Below, one piece after another: positions 24,785 through 35,784 of a DNA stretch of 64,000 nucleotides. The translations under genes were made by a program, and so were the position numbers. This DNA comes from Hyphomicrobium sp. CS1GBMeth3. GTDB lineage: Bacteria; Pseudomonadota; Alphaproteobacteria; Rhizobiales; Hyphomicrobiaceae. The notes beneath the pieces are model-generated. The model saw nothing but the letters and a program-made list of their open reading frames with translations, did no database searches and was not told where the DNA came from. Location: positions 310,001 through 374,000 of the forward strand of contig NZ_FPHO01000003.1 in assembly GCF_900117455.1 (NCBI RefSeq). The letters run 5' to 3'. Every line of letters begins with the position of its first letter. Within the stretch, counting starts at the first letter, position 1.

Positions 24785-24810
24785 GCCGATAGCGAGCAAT
24801 CGCTATCGGC
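24785..24810. terminator. 10-bp hairpin after superoxide dismutase gene
   Basis: GCCGATAGCG (24785-24794) and CGCTATCGGC (24801-24810) are perfect arms around the six-base loop AGCAAT. It starts 13 bases after the SOD stop. There is no T-tract on either side, so it may act with Rho or as a transcript-end stabiliser. Confidence 0.5.
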
Positions 24811-24822
24811 CTCACCCAACAC

Positions 24823-24942
24823 CTAGTCCCGGACAACGTAGCGGCCGGGACCGTTGGCAAACAGCAGCAGCAGTCCGCCCGCCAGCGCGACGTTCTTCAT
24901 GAAGTTGATGAACTGCGCCTGCCCGCCGTCGCCAGACCATAC
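24823..24942 (-). pseudogene. DoxX-family C-terminal fragment
   Basis: The last 39 codons of this frame (VWSGDGGQAQFINFMKNVAL through LLLFANGPGRYVVRD, stop at 24823) match the final helix and tail typical of DoxX proteins. The upstream three helices are gone; the open frame before them is the antisense of the neighbouring gene start. It is the stump of a deleted doxX gene, unrelated in sequence detail to the intact DoxX at 11827-12288. Confidence 0.65.
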
Positions 24943-24989
24943 CGTTGGTCCTTTCTGACCTGCCCGATATCGCATCCGCGGAGGCACAC

Positions 24990-25349
24990 TTGCCAAGCAC
25001 CGGCCTACCTCTCTCATCCTCTCCCATCCTGCTTCTCGTCGCCTCCAACGTCTTCATGACTTTCGCCTGGTACGGACACCTGAAATTCAAGGCAATCCCG
25101 ATCTGGGTTGCGATTCTGGCCAGTTGGGGCATAGCCTTCTTCGAGTACTGCCTGGCGGTGCCGGCCAACCGCATCGGCCACGGCGTCTACACGACCGCCG
25201 AGCTGAAGACGATCCAGGAGGTCATCACCCTCACTGTGTTCGCGGGCTTCTCGGTACTGGTCATGAAGGAGCCGCTCACGCTTAACCATGCCGTTGGCTT
25301 CACGCTGATCGTGGCCGGCGCCTACTTCATCTTCCGAGGCCCGCTCTGA
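24990..25349 (+). CDS. DMT-type small membrane protein (DUF486)
   Basis: I start at TTG 24990 because GGAGG lies five bases before it and the longer ATG frame (24945) runs through the antisense of the doxX stump. The product has 119 residues and four helices with the DUF486 signature: NVFMTFAWYGHLKFK, ASWGIAFFEYCLAVPANRIGH and LKTIQEVITLTVFAGFSV. The family belongs to the drug/metabolite transporter clan; substrates are unknown. It is followed by the DUF4202 gene with eight bases between them, so the three plus-strand genes up to cbiX look like one operon. Confidence 0.85.
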   Translation: MPSTGLPLSSSPILLLVASNVFMTFAWYGHLKFKAIPIWVAILASWGIAFFEYCLAVPANRIGHGVYTTAELKTIQEVITLTVFAGFSVLVMKEPLTLNHAVGFTLIVAGAYFIFRGPL

Positions 25350-25357
25350 GGCTGCAC

Positions 25358-25963
25358 ATGAGCAACCCGACCCAGAGACTGCACGCGGCCATAGCCGCCG
25401 TCGACGCCGCCAACAGTGCCGACCCGAACCGCGTCGTGGTCGAGGGTGAAGAATTGCCGGCCGAGCTTGTCTATGGCCAGCGCATGAGCGCCATGCTGGA
25501 TCGCGTCTATCCCGACGCCTCTGAAGCGCTACGGCTTGCGGTGCGCGCCCAACATATCCGCCGCTGGCAGGTGCCACGCGCGAGCTACCCCATGGACCGT
25601 CCGGGCTATTTGCGCTGGCGCAAGGAGTTGGGCCGCAAGCACGCCGAATGGGCAGGCGAGATCCTTGGCGCTTGCGGATATGACCCGGAGGACATCGCCC
25701 GGGTCGGCTCGCTCCTGCGCAAGGAAAACCTGCGCCGTGACGCGGAGACACAAGCCCTCGAGGATGTGGCCGCGCTGGTCTTCCTGCTGCACTACGCTGA
25801 GGACTTTGCCGCCAAGCACGCACCCGAAAAGGTCGTCACCATTCTCGCCAAGACGCTGGCCAAGATGTCGGAGCACGGCCAGGAGGCAGCCGGAGGTCTG
25901 GGCCTTGCTCCAGCGGTCCGCCATGCGCTCGAGGCAGCCATCGTGCAGGCAACCGATCCATGA
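25358..25963 (+). CDS. DUF4202 protein
   Basis: The 201-residue cytosolic protein matches DUF4202: an N-terminal helix (QRLHAAIAAVDAANSADPN), LRLAVRAQHIRRWQVPRASYPMDR, YLRWRKELGRKHAEW and VAALVFLLHYAEDF. Conserved His, Arg and Asp residues in AQHIRRW and KHAEW suggest an HD-like metal site, though this is unproven. Members are commonly found beside sulfite reductase and sirohydrochlorin chelatase genes, and here it overlaps cbiX by four bases. A role linked to sulfur assimilation or siroheme is inferred from neighbours. Confidence 0.85.
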   Translation: MSNPTQRLHAAIAAVDAANSADPNRVVVEGEELPAELVYGQRMSAMLDRVYPDASEALRLAVRAQHIRRWQVPRASYPMDRPGYLRWRKELGRKHAEWAGEILGACGYDPEDIARVGSLLRKENLRRDAETQALEDVAALVFLLHYAEDFAAKHAPEKVVTILAKTLAKMSEHGQEAAGGLGLAPAVRHALEAAIVQATDP

Positions 25964-26712
25964 CCATCAAGGCCCCAGCCCTCGCCGTCGTGCTGGTGAG
26001 CCACGGAGATAGGGGCGGCGCCTCGCCCAACGCGGCCCTCAGAGCACAAGCCGACGCTGTACGCGAGCTCACGGGCCTCCATGTCGCCATCGGAATGCTG
26101 AAGGGCGAGCCCACGATCGAGCGGGGCGTCGCCGAAGCCGCAGCAACCGGCGCCCAGCACATCGCCGTCTATCCGCTCTTCATGGCCGACGGCTACTTCG
26201 TCAGCAAGGTGCGCGAGCGCGTCGCCGCGGCGGGCGTCGCACCGGAGCCGGAGGTGCTGTCTCCACTCGGCCTCGACCCCGCCTTGCCCGACGTTCTCGT
26301 TCAGGAAGCCGCGACTATGGCGCCCCGTAGGGGATTCGAACCCCTGCAATCACGCCTGCTTGTCGTCGGTCACGGCTCAAAGCTCGGCCCAGCTTCCGCA
26401 AACGCGACGCGCAAGGCCGCGGCCCGCGCCGCTCTTGCACGCCGTTTCGCGAGCGTCACAACAGCATTCCTCGAGGAGGATCCGTTTCTCGACGACGCCC
26501 TACGCGCGAGCCAGGCTCCGACCATCGTCGCCGGCTTCTTTTTCGGAGACGGCATGCACGCCGGCGAGGACGTGCCAGATGCCATCGAGGAGACCGGCGC
26601 CAACGCCATCTATACCGGCGCCATCGGCAATTCGCCCGCCGTAGCGCCCCTCATCGCCGCCGCATTGAACGCAAGCGTTATGAAGAAAGACGGACAAGAA
26701 TCTCCTCGATGA
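25960..26712 (+). CDS. CbiX/SirB-type sirohydrochlorin chelatase with tRNA-derived segment
   Basis: The 250-residue protein has the two-lobed CbiX fold. Catalytic-type histidines are in VVLVSHGDRGG (lobe 1) and LLVVGHGSKLG (lobe 2). It inserts cobalt or iron into sirohydrochlorin for cobalamin or siroheme. Between the lobes, residues about 120-129 (MAPRRGFEP) are encoded by bases 26318-26346, which are 28/29 identical to the 3' end of the tRNA-Glu gene at 12694-12722. The frame is kept, so the protein may still work. It overlaps DUF4202 upstream and runs 35 bases into the convergent GrpB gene. Confidence 0.87.
   Translation: MTIKAPALAVVLVSHGDRGGASPNAALRAQADAVRELTGLHVAIGMLKGEPTIERGVAEAAATGAQHIAVYPLFMADGYFVSKVRERVAAAGVAPEPEVLSPLGLDPALPDVLVQEAATMAPRRGFEPLQSRLLVVGHGSKLGPASANATRKAAARAALARRFASVTTAFLEEDPFLDDALRASQAPTIVAGFFFGDGMHAGEDVPDAIEETGANAIYTGAIGNSPAVAPLIAAALNASVMKKDGQESPR
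26318..26346 (-). repeat. Copy of tRNA-Glu 3' end inside cbiX
   Basis: The bases 26318-26346 match the plus-strand image of tRNA-Glu 12694-12722 at 28 of 29 positions; the only difference is T at 26335 against C at 12711 in the T loop. The copy covers the CCA complement, acceptor 3' strand and T arm; similarity ends abruptly after it. No rest of a tRNA follows. It looks like an integration or recombination scar. Confidence 0.8.
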
Positions 26713-27196
26713 AAGCGCTTTTTGCTGCCCGATAGGCATCCATCGGCGCGCCGGCATGCTGAAGCTTCAGAGCGTTGTAGCGCGCGACAAGCGCCGGATC
26801 GCGCTGGAGCGCTTCGACGAAAAGGTGAAAGTAGTCATCCTCCCCACCCGCCACTGTAAGCTGGATACCGAGGTGCGGCTCGGTTTGCGGATCCTCGAAC
26901 GCGGCGAAGGTATCGGTACGCTTCGAGCCCGTATTGCGCGCAAACCCCTCCGCCAAGACGCGTTCGGCAACCGCGAAGTGCTCTGGCGCGACCCGAACCA
27001 CGATATCGAGATCGCCTTTCGTCAAGCATCCGGAAACGGCTGTTGCACCGACATGCCGGATGTCGGCAGTAGCCGGGAGCACTTTCCTTAGTTCGGCAGC
27101 CACACGCTCAAAAAGGCGTTCGGCATCCGCACGCGCACGAACTTGGTCGATGTGGAGCGCGAAGTTCGGCTCGGATGGAAGATCGGAACGTGTCAT
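26678..27196 (-). CDS. GrpB-family (nucleotidyltransferase-like) protein
   Basis: ATG 27196 (MTRSDLPSEPNFALH) gives 172 residues; the open frame upstream adds 20 residues without a ribosome binding site. The central motif IRHVGATAVSGCLTKGDLDIVVRV is the GrpB signature (helix plus G[ST]xxV.G...K.DiD), with paired acidic residues of a nucleotidyltransferase active site. DDYFHLFVEALQRDPALVARYNALK is the typical C-terminal half. Substrate unknown. The 3' end overlaps convergent cbiX by 35 bases. Confidence 0.85.
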   Translation of the reverse strand: MTRSDLPSEPNFALHIDQVRARADAERLFERVAAELRKVLPATADIRHVGATAVSGCLTKGDLDIVVRVAPEHFAVAERVLAEGFARNTGSKRTDTFAAFEDPQTEPHLGIQLTVAGGEDDYFHLFVEALQRDPALVARYNALKLQHAGAPMDAYRAAKSAFIEEILVRLSS

Positions 27197-27265
27197 GCAA
27201 CGAGCGCTCCAAAAGCAGAACGGCGGCGATTGCCTCGCCGCCGTCCGTAATCTCATCGCGCGTGA

Positions 27266-29458
27266 CTACTCGCGGCGGCGACGACCGCCACCCTCGCGCT
27301 CGCGCCGCGGCGGACGCTCGGCCGAGAACACCTCCTCAGGCTCGCCCTCGGCACGCGGGATCTCCGCACCCGTAGCCTGGTCGACGATCTTCATCGAGAG
27401 GCGCACCTTGCCGCGGTCGTCGAAGCCCAGGAGCTTCACGTAGACCTCCTGGCCTTCCTTCACGACCTCGCCGACCGTCTGCGGACGGCCCTGCGTGAGC
27501 TGCGAGATGTGAACGAGGCCGTCCTTGGCGCCGAAGAAGTTCACGAACGCACCGAACTCCATGATCTTCACGACCTTGCCCTTGTAGATCTGGCCAACCT
27601 CGGGCTCGGACGTGATGGATTTGATGCGGTTGAGCGCCGCCTCGATGCTCTCGCGCTTGGCGGCGGCGATCTTGACCGTGCCATCGTCGTCGATGTCGAT
27701 CTTGGCGCCGCTCTCCTCGACGATCGAGCGGATCACCGAGCCACCCGAACCGATCACCTCGCGGATCTTGTCGGTCGGGATCTTGATGGTCTCGATGCGC
27801 GGCGCGTACTCGCCGAGTTCCTCACGGGCGCCGGTCAGCGCCTTGGACATTTCATCCAGGATATGCAGGCGACCCTTGTTCGCCTGCTCGAGGGCGACCT
27901 TCATGATCTCCTCGGTGATGCCGGTGATCTTGATGTCCATCTGCAGCGCGGTGACGCCATTCTCGGTGCCCGCCACCTTGAAGTCCATGTCACCGAGGTG
28001 ATCCTCGTCGCCGAGGATGTCCGACAGCACGGCGAAGCCATCGCCTTCCTTGATGAGACCCATGGCGATGCCGGCGACCGGCGACTTCAGGGGCACACCG
28101 GCATCCATCAGAGCGAGCGACGTGCCGCACACGGTCGCCATCGACGACGAGCCGTTGCTCTCGGTGATCTCCGAGACCACGCGCAGCGTGTACGGGAACT
28201 CATCGGCCTTCGGCAGCAGCGGACGCACGGCGCGCCAAGCAAGCTTGCCGTGGCCAATCTCGCGCCGGCCGGGCGAGCCCATGCGGCCCGTCTCGCCCAC
28301 CGAATAGGGCGGGAAGTTGTAGTGGAGCAGGAAGCGCTCCTTCTTCGTGCCCTCGAGGCTGTCGACATACTGCTCGTCCTCACCGGTGCCGAGCGTCGCC
28401 ACGACAAGCGCCTGCGTCTCGCCGCGCGTGAACAGCGCCGAGCCGTGCGTACGCGGCAACACGTGCACTTCCGAAAGGATCGGACGCACGGTCTCGAGGT
28501 CGCGCCCGTCGATGCGCCGCTTCGTCTTCAAGACGTCGCCGCGCATGATGTCCATCTCGAGCGCCTTGAAGGCGTCGGAAAGCAGCACCTTCTCGCTGGG
28601 ATCCTCGGACGGCAATTCGATGCCCTCGACGACCTTCTTTTTGGCCTCGGCGCAAAGATCCTGCCGCTTGCCCTTCTCCTTCGTCGAAAAGGCGGTCTTC
28701 AGAAGGTCACCGGCAAGCTCACGCACCTTGTCCTTGTACTTGCCCTTGTCGGGGATCTGGATATCCCACGGCTCCTTGGCGGCCTTCTCGGCGAGCTTGA
28801 TGATGGCCTGGATCACCGGCTGGAAGTGCTTGTGGCCGAACATGACGGCCTCGAGCATCTTAGCCTCGGATAGCTCCTTGGCCTCGCTCTCGACCATCAT
28901 CACGGCGTCCTGCGTGCCGGCGATAACGAGATCGAGCGTGCTTTCCGGCATCTCGTCGATCATCGGGTTCAGCACACACTCGCCGCCGATGACGCCGACA
29001 CGCGCGGCGCCGATCGGTCCGAGGAACGGCAGGCCGGACAGCGTCAGCGCGGCGGAAGCCGCCACCATACCGACGATGTCGGGATCGTTCTCGAGGTCAT
29101 GGCTGAGTACCGTGACGACGACCTGCACCTCGTTCTTGAAACCCTCGACGAAGAGCGGACGGATCGGGCGGTCGATGAGGCGCGAGGTCAGCGTCTCCTT
29201 CTCGGTGGGACGGCCCTCGCGCTTGAAGTAGCCGCCCGGGATTTTGCCGGCGGCATACGTGCGTTCCTGGTAGTTGACGGTCAGCGGGAAGAAATCGATG
29301 CCAGGCTTGACGCTCTTGGCGCCGACGACGGTGGCAAGCACGCTGGTCTCGCCATACTGCGCATAGACGGCGGCGTCAGCCTGACGGGCCATGTGCCCGG
29401 TTTCGAGCTTAAGCTTGCGCCCGCCCCATTCAATTTCCACGCGATGAATATCGAACAT
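27266..29458 (-). CDS. pnp: Polynucleotide phosphorylase
   Basis: The 730-residue PNPase has two RNase PH-like domains, a KH domain (about 555-620: [20 protein letters not shown]) and an S1 domain (about 625-695: [20 protein letters not shown]). The tail is Arg/Gly/Glu-rich ([12 protein letters not shown]). It degrades RNA 3' to 5' using phosphate and is part of the degradosome. It lies downstream of rpsO, with a 222-bp gap that contains a palindromic repeat. In enterobacteria the same gap carries an RNase III processing hairpin for pnp autoregulation; the palindrome here could play that part. Confidence 0.98.
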   Translation of the reverse strand: MFDIHRVEIEWGGRKLKLETGHMARQADAAVYAQYGETSVLATVVGAKSVKPGIDFFPLTVNYQERTYAAGKIPGGYFKREGRPTEKETLTSRLIDRPIRPLFVEGFKNEVQVVVTVLSHDLENDPDIVGMVAASAALTLSGLPFLGPIGAARVGVIGGECVLNPMIDEMPESTLDLVIAGTQDAVMMVESEAKELSEAKMLEAVMFGHKHFQPVIQAIIKLAEKAAKEPWDIQIPDKGKYKDKVRELAGDLLKTAFSTKEKGKRQDLCAEAKKKVVEGIELPSEDPSEKVLLSDAFKALEMDIMRGDVLKTKRRIDGRDLETVRPILSEVHVLPRTHGSALFTRGETQALVVATLGTGEDEQYVDSLEGTKKERFLLHYNFPPYSVGETGRMGSPGRREIGHGKLAWRAVRPLLPKADEFPYTLRVVSEITESNGSSSMATVCGTSLALMDAGVPLKSPVAGIAMGLIKEGDGFAVLSDILGDEDHLGDMDFKVAGTENGVTALQMDIKITGITEEIMKVALEQANKGRLHILDEMSKALTGAREELGEYAPRIETIKIPTDKIREVIGSGGSVIRSIVEESGAKIDIDDDGTVKIAAAKRESIEAALNRIKSITSEPEVGQIYKGKVVKIMEFGAFVNFFGAKDGLVHISQLTQGRPQTVGEVVKEGQEVYVKLLGFDDRGKVRLSMKIVDQATGAEIPRAEGEPEEVFSAERPPRREREGGGRRRRE

Positions 29459-29560
29459 GTTCGTTCTTTCGTTCTATCTCTGTTTCATGTCTTTTGATGC
29501 GCGGCTTCCTTAGCACGAATGCGGATGGCGCCGCGAACCGAAAAGGTCAGCGGCGCCCAA

Positions 29561-29607
29561 AAGTGCTTCCGGAAAAGGGGATACCGGTTTTCCGATAAGA
29601 AGCGCGC
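29561..29607. repeat. REP/RPE-like palindrome between rpsO and pnp
   Basis: Core arms CGGAAAA (29570-29576) and TTTTCCG (29588-29594) are flanked by GTGCTTC (29563-29569) and GAAGCGC (29599-29605). The CCGGTTTTCCGATAAGAAGCGC side is very like the intergenic palindromic elements common in Rhizobiales. A relative with arms GTGCTTC and GAAGCAC lies at 47034-47099. Confidence 0.6.
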
Positions 29608-29680
29608 CGAGAAAAGACCCTCACATTCGCGAAGGTCCGGAGCCTGAAAACCCTGGCATCGCAGCCTCGATCCGCGGCGC

Positions 29681-29950
<270 letters not shown>

Positions 29951-30064
29951 CAGAATCTCCTTTCAGGTTGGAGAGCAGCGCGCTTCATTGAGCGAAGACG
30001 GGCTGCCAGGAAGGCGGCCATGGCCGGGATGTCGTCCAGCCAGGTCGCAAATATGACCATGATC

Positions 30065-30088
30065 GTGTCGGATCTTTTCATCCGACAC
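30065..30088 (-). promoter_or_regulatory. Hairpin in rpsO leader
   Basis: GTGTCGGAT (30065-30073) and ATCCGACAC (30080-30088) are perfect 9-bp arms around CTTTTC, about 115 bases upstream of rpsO. There is no T-tract after it on the minus strand (ATCATGG follows), which argues against a terminator for truB. It may belong to an S15-binding leader or a processing site. Confidence 0.45.
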
Positions 30089-30238
30089 GTGAATCATCGG
30101 TCTCAAAAAAGTCGCCGCCCGCACCCAAGGCGCGGACAGGATGGCGCTTTATACACATTTGTAGCACCCACGCGAGCGAAATCAGCCACCTTCGCACACG
30201 GCTGAGTTGTAGTGACGCGGATGGGCAGCATTTCGGCC

Positions 30239-31156
30239 TTAACCGCCGAAATTGAACACCCGCGTTGGGTGCAGCGCGCCCTTCTCGATCTCGCCCAGCG
30301 CGATAATGCGGCCCTTGGACATGGCGTAGGCAGCCCCACCGAGAACCGGTGCGTCGCGCCCGCGGATCAGCACACTGCGCCCCTGCGCCAGATCGGCCGC
30401 ATCGGACGGGCTGACGTTAACCTCGAGGATCTCGCCGAGCGCGATCTCGACCGGCTGCAGGAAGGAGGTCAGATCCTCTCCGGCTTCGGTCGCATCCTCG
30501 ATCTCGTCCAGACCGACTGCGTTCTCCTCGCTGAACGGCCCGACGCGCGTCCGCCGGAGCGCGATCACGTGCCCGCGGCATCCGAACGTCCGGCCCAGGT
30601 CGCGCGCGATGGCACGCACATACGTTCCCTTGCCGCAGCGCGCCTCGAAAACGGCACTGTCGTTGTCCGGCACGTCGATCAGGCGCAATTCGTCGATGAA
30701 GACGGGTCGTGCCTCGAGCACGACGTCCTCACCGTCACGCGCGAGCGCATAGGCCCGCTCGCCATCGACCTTGATGGCCGAAAAGCGCGGCGGCACCTGC
30801 ATGATCTCACCGGTGAACTGCGGCAGCAGCGCCTCGATGTCTTTCACCGTGGGCTGGCCCTCGCCGCTGGCGACCACCTCGCCTTCCGCGTCATCCGTCG
30901 CCGTCTCGGCGCCCCAGCGCACGGTGAAGCGATAGACCTTCTCGCCCTCGACCGCGAACGGCACCGTCTTCGTCGCCTCGCCGAATGCGATCGGCAGAAT
31001 TCCGGTGGCGAGCGGATCGAGCGTGCCGGCGTGGCCAACCTTCTGCGCGAAATAAAGCCGCTTCAGGATGCCGACCGCGCGCGTCGACGTCATGTCGAGC
31101 GGCTTGTCGAGCACCAGCCAGCCGTGAACCGGATTGCCTTTCTTGCGTCGTGCCAC
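30239..31156 (-). CDS. truB: tRNA pseudouridine-55 synthase TruB
   Basis: The 305-residue protein has GWLVLDKPLDMTSTRAVG, the catalytic aspartate in KVGHAGTLDPLATGILP, and RCGKGTYVRAIARDLG. It forms the universal pseudouridine in the T loop of tRNAs. The start is GTG at 31156 with AAGGA nine bases before it. It follows a small membrane-protein gene by nine bases and continues the rimP-nusA-infB-rbfA series. Confidence 0.96.
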   Translation of the reverse strand: MARRKKGNPVHGWLVLDKPLDMTSTRAVGILKRLYFAQKVGHAGTLDPLATGILPIAFGEATKTVPFAVEGEKVYRFTVRWGAETATDDAEGEVVASGEGQPTVKDIEALLPQFTGEIMQVPPRFSAIKVDGERAYALARDGEDVVLEARPVFIDELRLIDVPDNDSAVFEARCGKGTYVRAIARDLGRTFGCRGHVIALRRTRVGPFSEENAVGLDEIEDATEAGEDLTSFLQPVEIALGEILEVNVSPSDAADLAQGRSVLIRGRDAPVLGGAAYAMSKGRIIALGEIEKGALHPTRVFNFGG

Positions 31157-31165
31157 GTCAAATCC

Positions 31166-31744
31166 TTATCGTGCGGAGGCTAAATCGAGCACGGGGCGAA
31201 GAAATTCTTCGCTCCGCTCGCGCGCCGCAGCGTTCAATCGACCGAAAACATCGCGAACCAGTGCGGAGCGCTCGTGCTCATCAGCAAATGCAGTGTTGGG
31301 AATCATGAAAAACAGCGAGCCGTGGGAGATCACGACGCCGTCGTGCTCGAGCAGCATCTGACTGATGCCATCCCACTTGATGTAGTACTCGATTTGCGAT
31401 GTCGCGAACCGAACGCCGCCGGGATCCTGGCGAAAGCTCACGGCACTGTCGAAGTCGACACGCCCTTTTATCAGCCGCCGCCAACGTCGCCGAAGCAGGA
31501 AAAGCCCGCCGATCAGAACCACAACCAGCAGCGAGAGCCAGAACCACCAGGGAATACCCGCGTCACGTTCCAGCCGGTCAATCACGTCATCGAACACGAC
31601 GAGAAGCGTTAGAAGCGCGAAATAGGAACCGAGCAGCAACCAAGTCAGCCGCCAGGGCGTCGAAAACGCCTTGCGGCTCGCCGAGCGCGAAAGCTTCGTC
31701 AGCCGCTCGAACGGCATTTGATAGGTCAGCTCCCGGTCCAACAT
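31166..31744 (-). CDS. YcxB-like membrane protein
   Basis: The 192-residue protein has a basic N-terminus, two transmembrane helices close together (about 33-52 and 66-84), a basic stop-transfer (RRRWRRLIKG) and a cytoplasmic C-terminal domain. The latter (FRQDPGGVRFATSQIEYYIKWDGISQMLLEHDGVVIS) resembles YcxB-like domains, which have a PH-like fold. Function unknown. It sits two bases after the rbfA stop and nine before truB, an unusual passenger in this conserved series, so it is co-transcribed with ribosome-maturation genes. Confidence 0.8.
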   Translation of the reverse strand: MLDRELTYQMPFERLTKLSRSASRKAFSTPWRLTWLLLGSYFALLTLLVVFDDVIDRLERDAGIPWWFWLSLLVVVLIGGLFLLRRRWRRLIKGRVDFDSAVSFRQDPGGVRFATSQIEYYIKWDGISQMLLEHDGVVISHGSLFFMIPNTAFADEHERSALVRDVFGRLNAAARERSEEFLRPVLDLASAR

Positions 31745-31746
31745 CG

Positions 31747-32145
31747 TTAGTCCTTCTCCACATCGCGACGCACTTTGTCGCTATGCAGGAGCCGATCGAT
31801 GCGTGTGACCTCCTCGAAGGTCTCATCCTCGCGGAAACGAACCTCTGGCGCCGACCTGAGATCGACCGCGTGCGCAATCTCGCCGCGAATGAAACGGCTG
31901 TTGCGCGCCAGAGCATCGATGACGACCTTGGTGTCCTTGCCGCCGAGCGGCATCACGTAGGCTGTCGCCAGCTTGAGATCCGGCGACATGCGCACTTCCG
32001 TGATCGTCACCACGTGCGACGCGAGCACATCATCGTAGATCTCGCCGCGCGCGAGCATCTCCGCGAGCTTGTGGCGGATCAGCTCGCCGACACGAAGTTG
32101 TCGCTGCGACGGCCCCTTGCCGTGCTGGGATTTCTGTCTGGACAT
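31747..32145 (-). CDS. rbfA: Ribosome-binding factor A
   Basis: The 132-residue protein matches Rbf[44 protein letters not shown], and [16 protein letters not shown]. It is a KH-like factor that binds the 5' helix 1 of 16S rRNA during 30S maturation and cold adaptation. It is separated from infB by a 191-bp gap with several hairpins, one of which has a T-tract, so rbfA expression may be partly uncoupled from infB. Confidence 0.96.
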   Translation of the reverse strand: MSRQKSQHGKGPSQRQLRVGELIRHKLAEMLARGEIYDDVLASHVVTITEVRMSPDLKLATAYVMPLGGKDTKVVIDALARNSRFIRGEIAHAVDLRSAPEVRFREDETFEEVTRIDRLLHSDKVRRDVEKD

Positions 32146-32203
32146 ATCTTCTCAATCCTACCGGGGTCGAACCGGTACGAGGCATTGGCCTCTAAAATGA
32201 AGC

Positions 32204-32226
32204 AAAAATCGGCTGCAAAGCAGCCG
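32204..32226 (-). terminator. Intrinsic terminator-like hairpin after infB
   Basis: CGGCTGC (32210-32216) and GCAGCCG (32220-32226) pair around a three-base loop; on the minus strand a run of five Ts (32208-32204) follows one base after. It lies 110 bases past the infB stop and about 60 before the rbfA start. Partial termination would reduce rbfA-truB relative to infB. Confidence 0.6.
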
Positions 32227-32234
32227 GGGAGCGT

Positions 32235-32318
32235 CTTGGCGAAGCCAAGCTCCGCTTGGACGCGACCCGCGACAAGTGTCGCGCCCCCGCGGAGGCTGCC
32301 CGCTCGCGAAACGAGCGG
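32235..32318. other. Row of three further hairpins between infB and rbfA
   Basis: CTTGGC-GAA-GCCAAG (32235-32249), GCGAC-AAGT-GTCGC (32269-32282) and CCGCTCG-CGAAA-CGAGCGG (32300-32318) are perfect short palindromes spaced by about 20 bp. Together with the terminator-like hairpin at 32210-32226 they fill most of the gap. Confidence 0.6.
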
Positions 32319-32336
32319 AACAGCAGCCGTGAGCGA

Positions 32337-35051
<2,715 letters not shown>

Positions 35052-35061
35052 TCGATATCCG

Positions 35062-35742
35062 TTAAACCTCTAAATCCTGGGCATTTTCCGGCCCGCGGGA
35101 TGTGGCGGTGCCCAACCGGTAGCGGGAGAGCCGCTCGGCCTCTTCCATAAATCGCTCGGCGGCCCCGCCTTTTATGAGGGCAGCATGTACCACATTTGAC
35201 CGCCCCATGGCCAAGCTCAATTGTTCTGTCGATAGACTGGTTACCACAGCCGCTTCGCGCCCCGCGGCACGTGCAACCGCAGCAAATTTCCGGGCGAGCT
35301 TCTCGCGGCCGCCCTCAGCGGCGTCGCCGGCCTGAACAAGACCGATGGCCGCCCCCGAGGCAATGAGCTCGTCCACCTGCTGAAAGCCCGTCGTCACGAG
35401 CCCCGCTTTGTTGGCGAGGGCCAGAGCTTCCAGTGCACGCTTCTCGAGCAAATGCTCGACGCGCTCGGCGAGCGCCGGATCGGCCTTGACCGAGCGCTTG
35501 AGGCTCCTCGCGAAAACGTTGTTACGGACTGCCTGGGCGACGGTCGCCTTGTCGGCTTTCACCCAGACGCCGCGACCGGGTAGGCGCCGCGCCAGATCCG
35601 GAACGACGCCACCGTCCGGATCGGCGACAAACCGGATCAGGAGCGCGGGATCGAGTGCCTCCCGTGTGGCCGCGCAGAGGCGCTGGCTGCTGGAATGACC
35701 AGCAGGCTCGGCGTCATCAAGCTGGCGGCGGCGGTCAGCCAA
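35062..35742 (-). CDS. YlxR/DUF448 RNA-binding protein with L7Ae-like domain
   Basis: The 226-residue protein joins an N-terminal DUF448 (YlxR) domain ([29 protein letters not shown]) to a C-terminal L7Ae/L30e-like domain ([43 protein letters not shown]). Such fused forms occur in alphaproteobacteria between nusA and infB, exactly as here. Both domains bind RNA, so it is likely a transcription- or ribosome-linked RNA chaperone. YlxR homologues influence RNase P and nucleoid regulation in other bacteria; the role here is not known. Confidence 0.92.
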   Translation of the reverse strand: MADRRRQLDDAEPAGHSSSQRLCAATREALDPALLIRFVADPDGGVVPDLARRLPGRGVWVKADKATVAQAVRNNVFARSLKRSVKADPALAERVEHLLEKRALEALALANKAGLVTTGFQQVDELIASGAAIGLVQAGDAAEGGREKLARKFAAVARAAGREAAVVTSLSTEQLSLAMGRSNVVHAALIKGGAAERFMEEAERLSRYRLGTATSRGPENAQDLEV

Positions 35743-35784
35743 TGCCCCAAATCCTCCAAGGCTCTGTCGTTCGCGGTCACGGCC

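Noticed and set aside
32161..32185. T-arm-like sequence GGTTCGACCCC between infB and rbfA
   Set aside because: No acceptor, D or anticodon arms can be formed around it, so it is not a tRNA.
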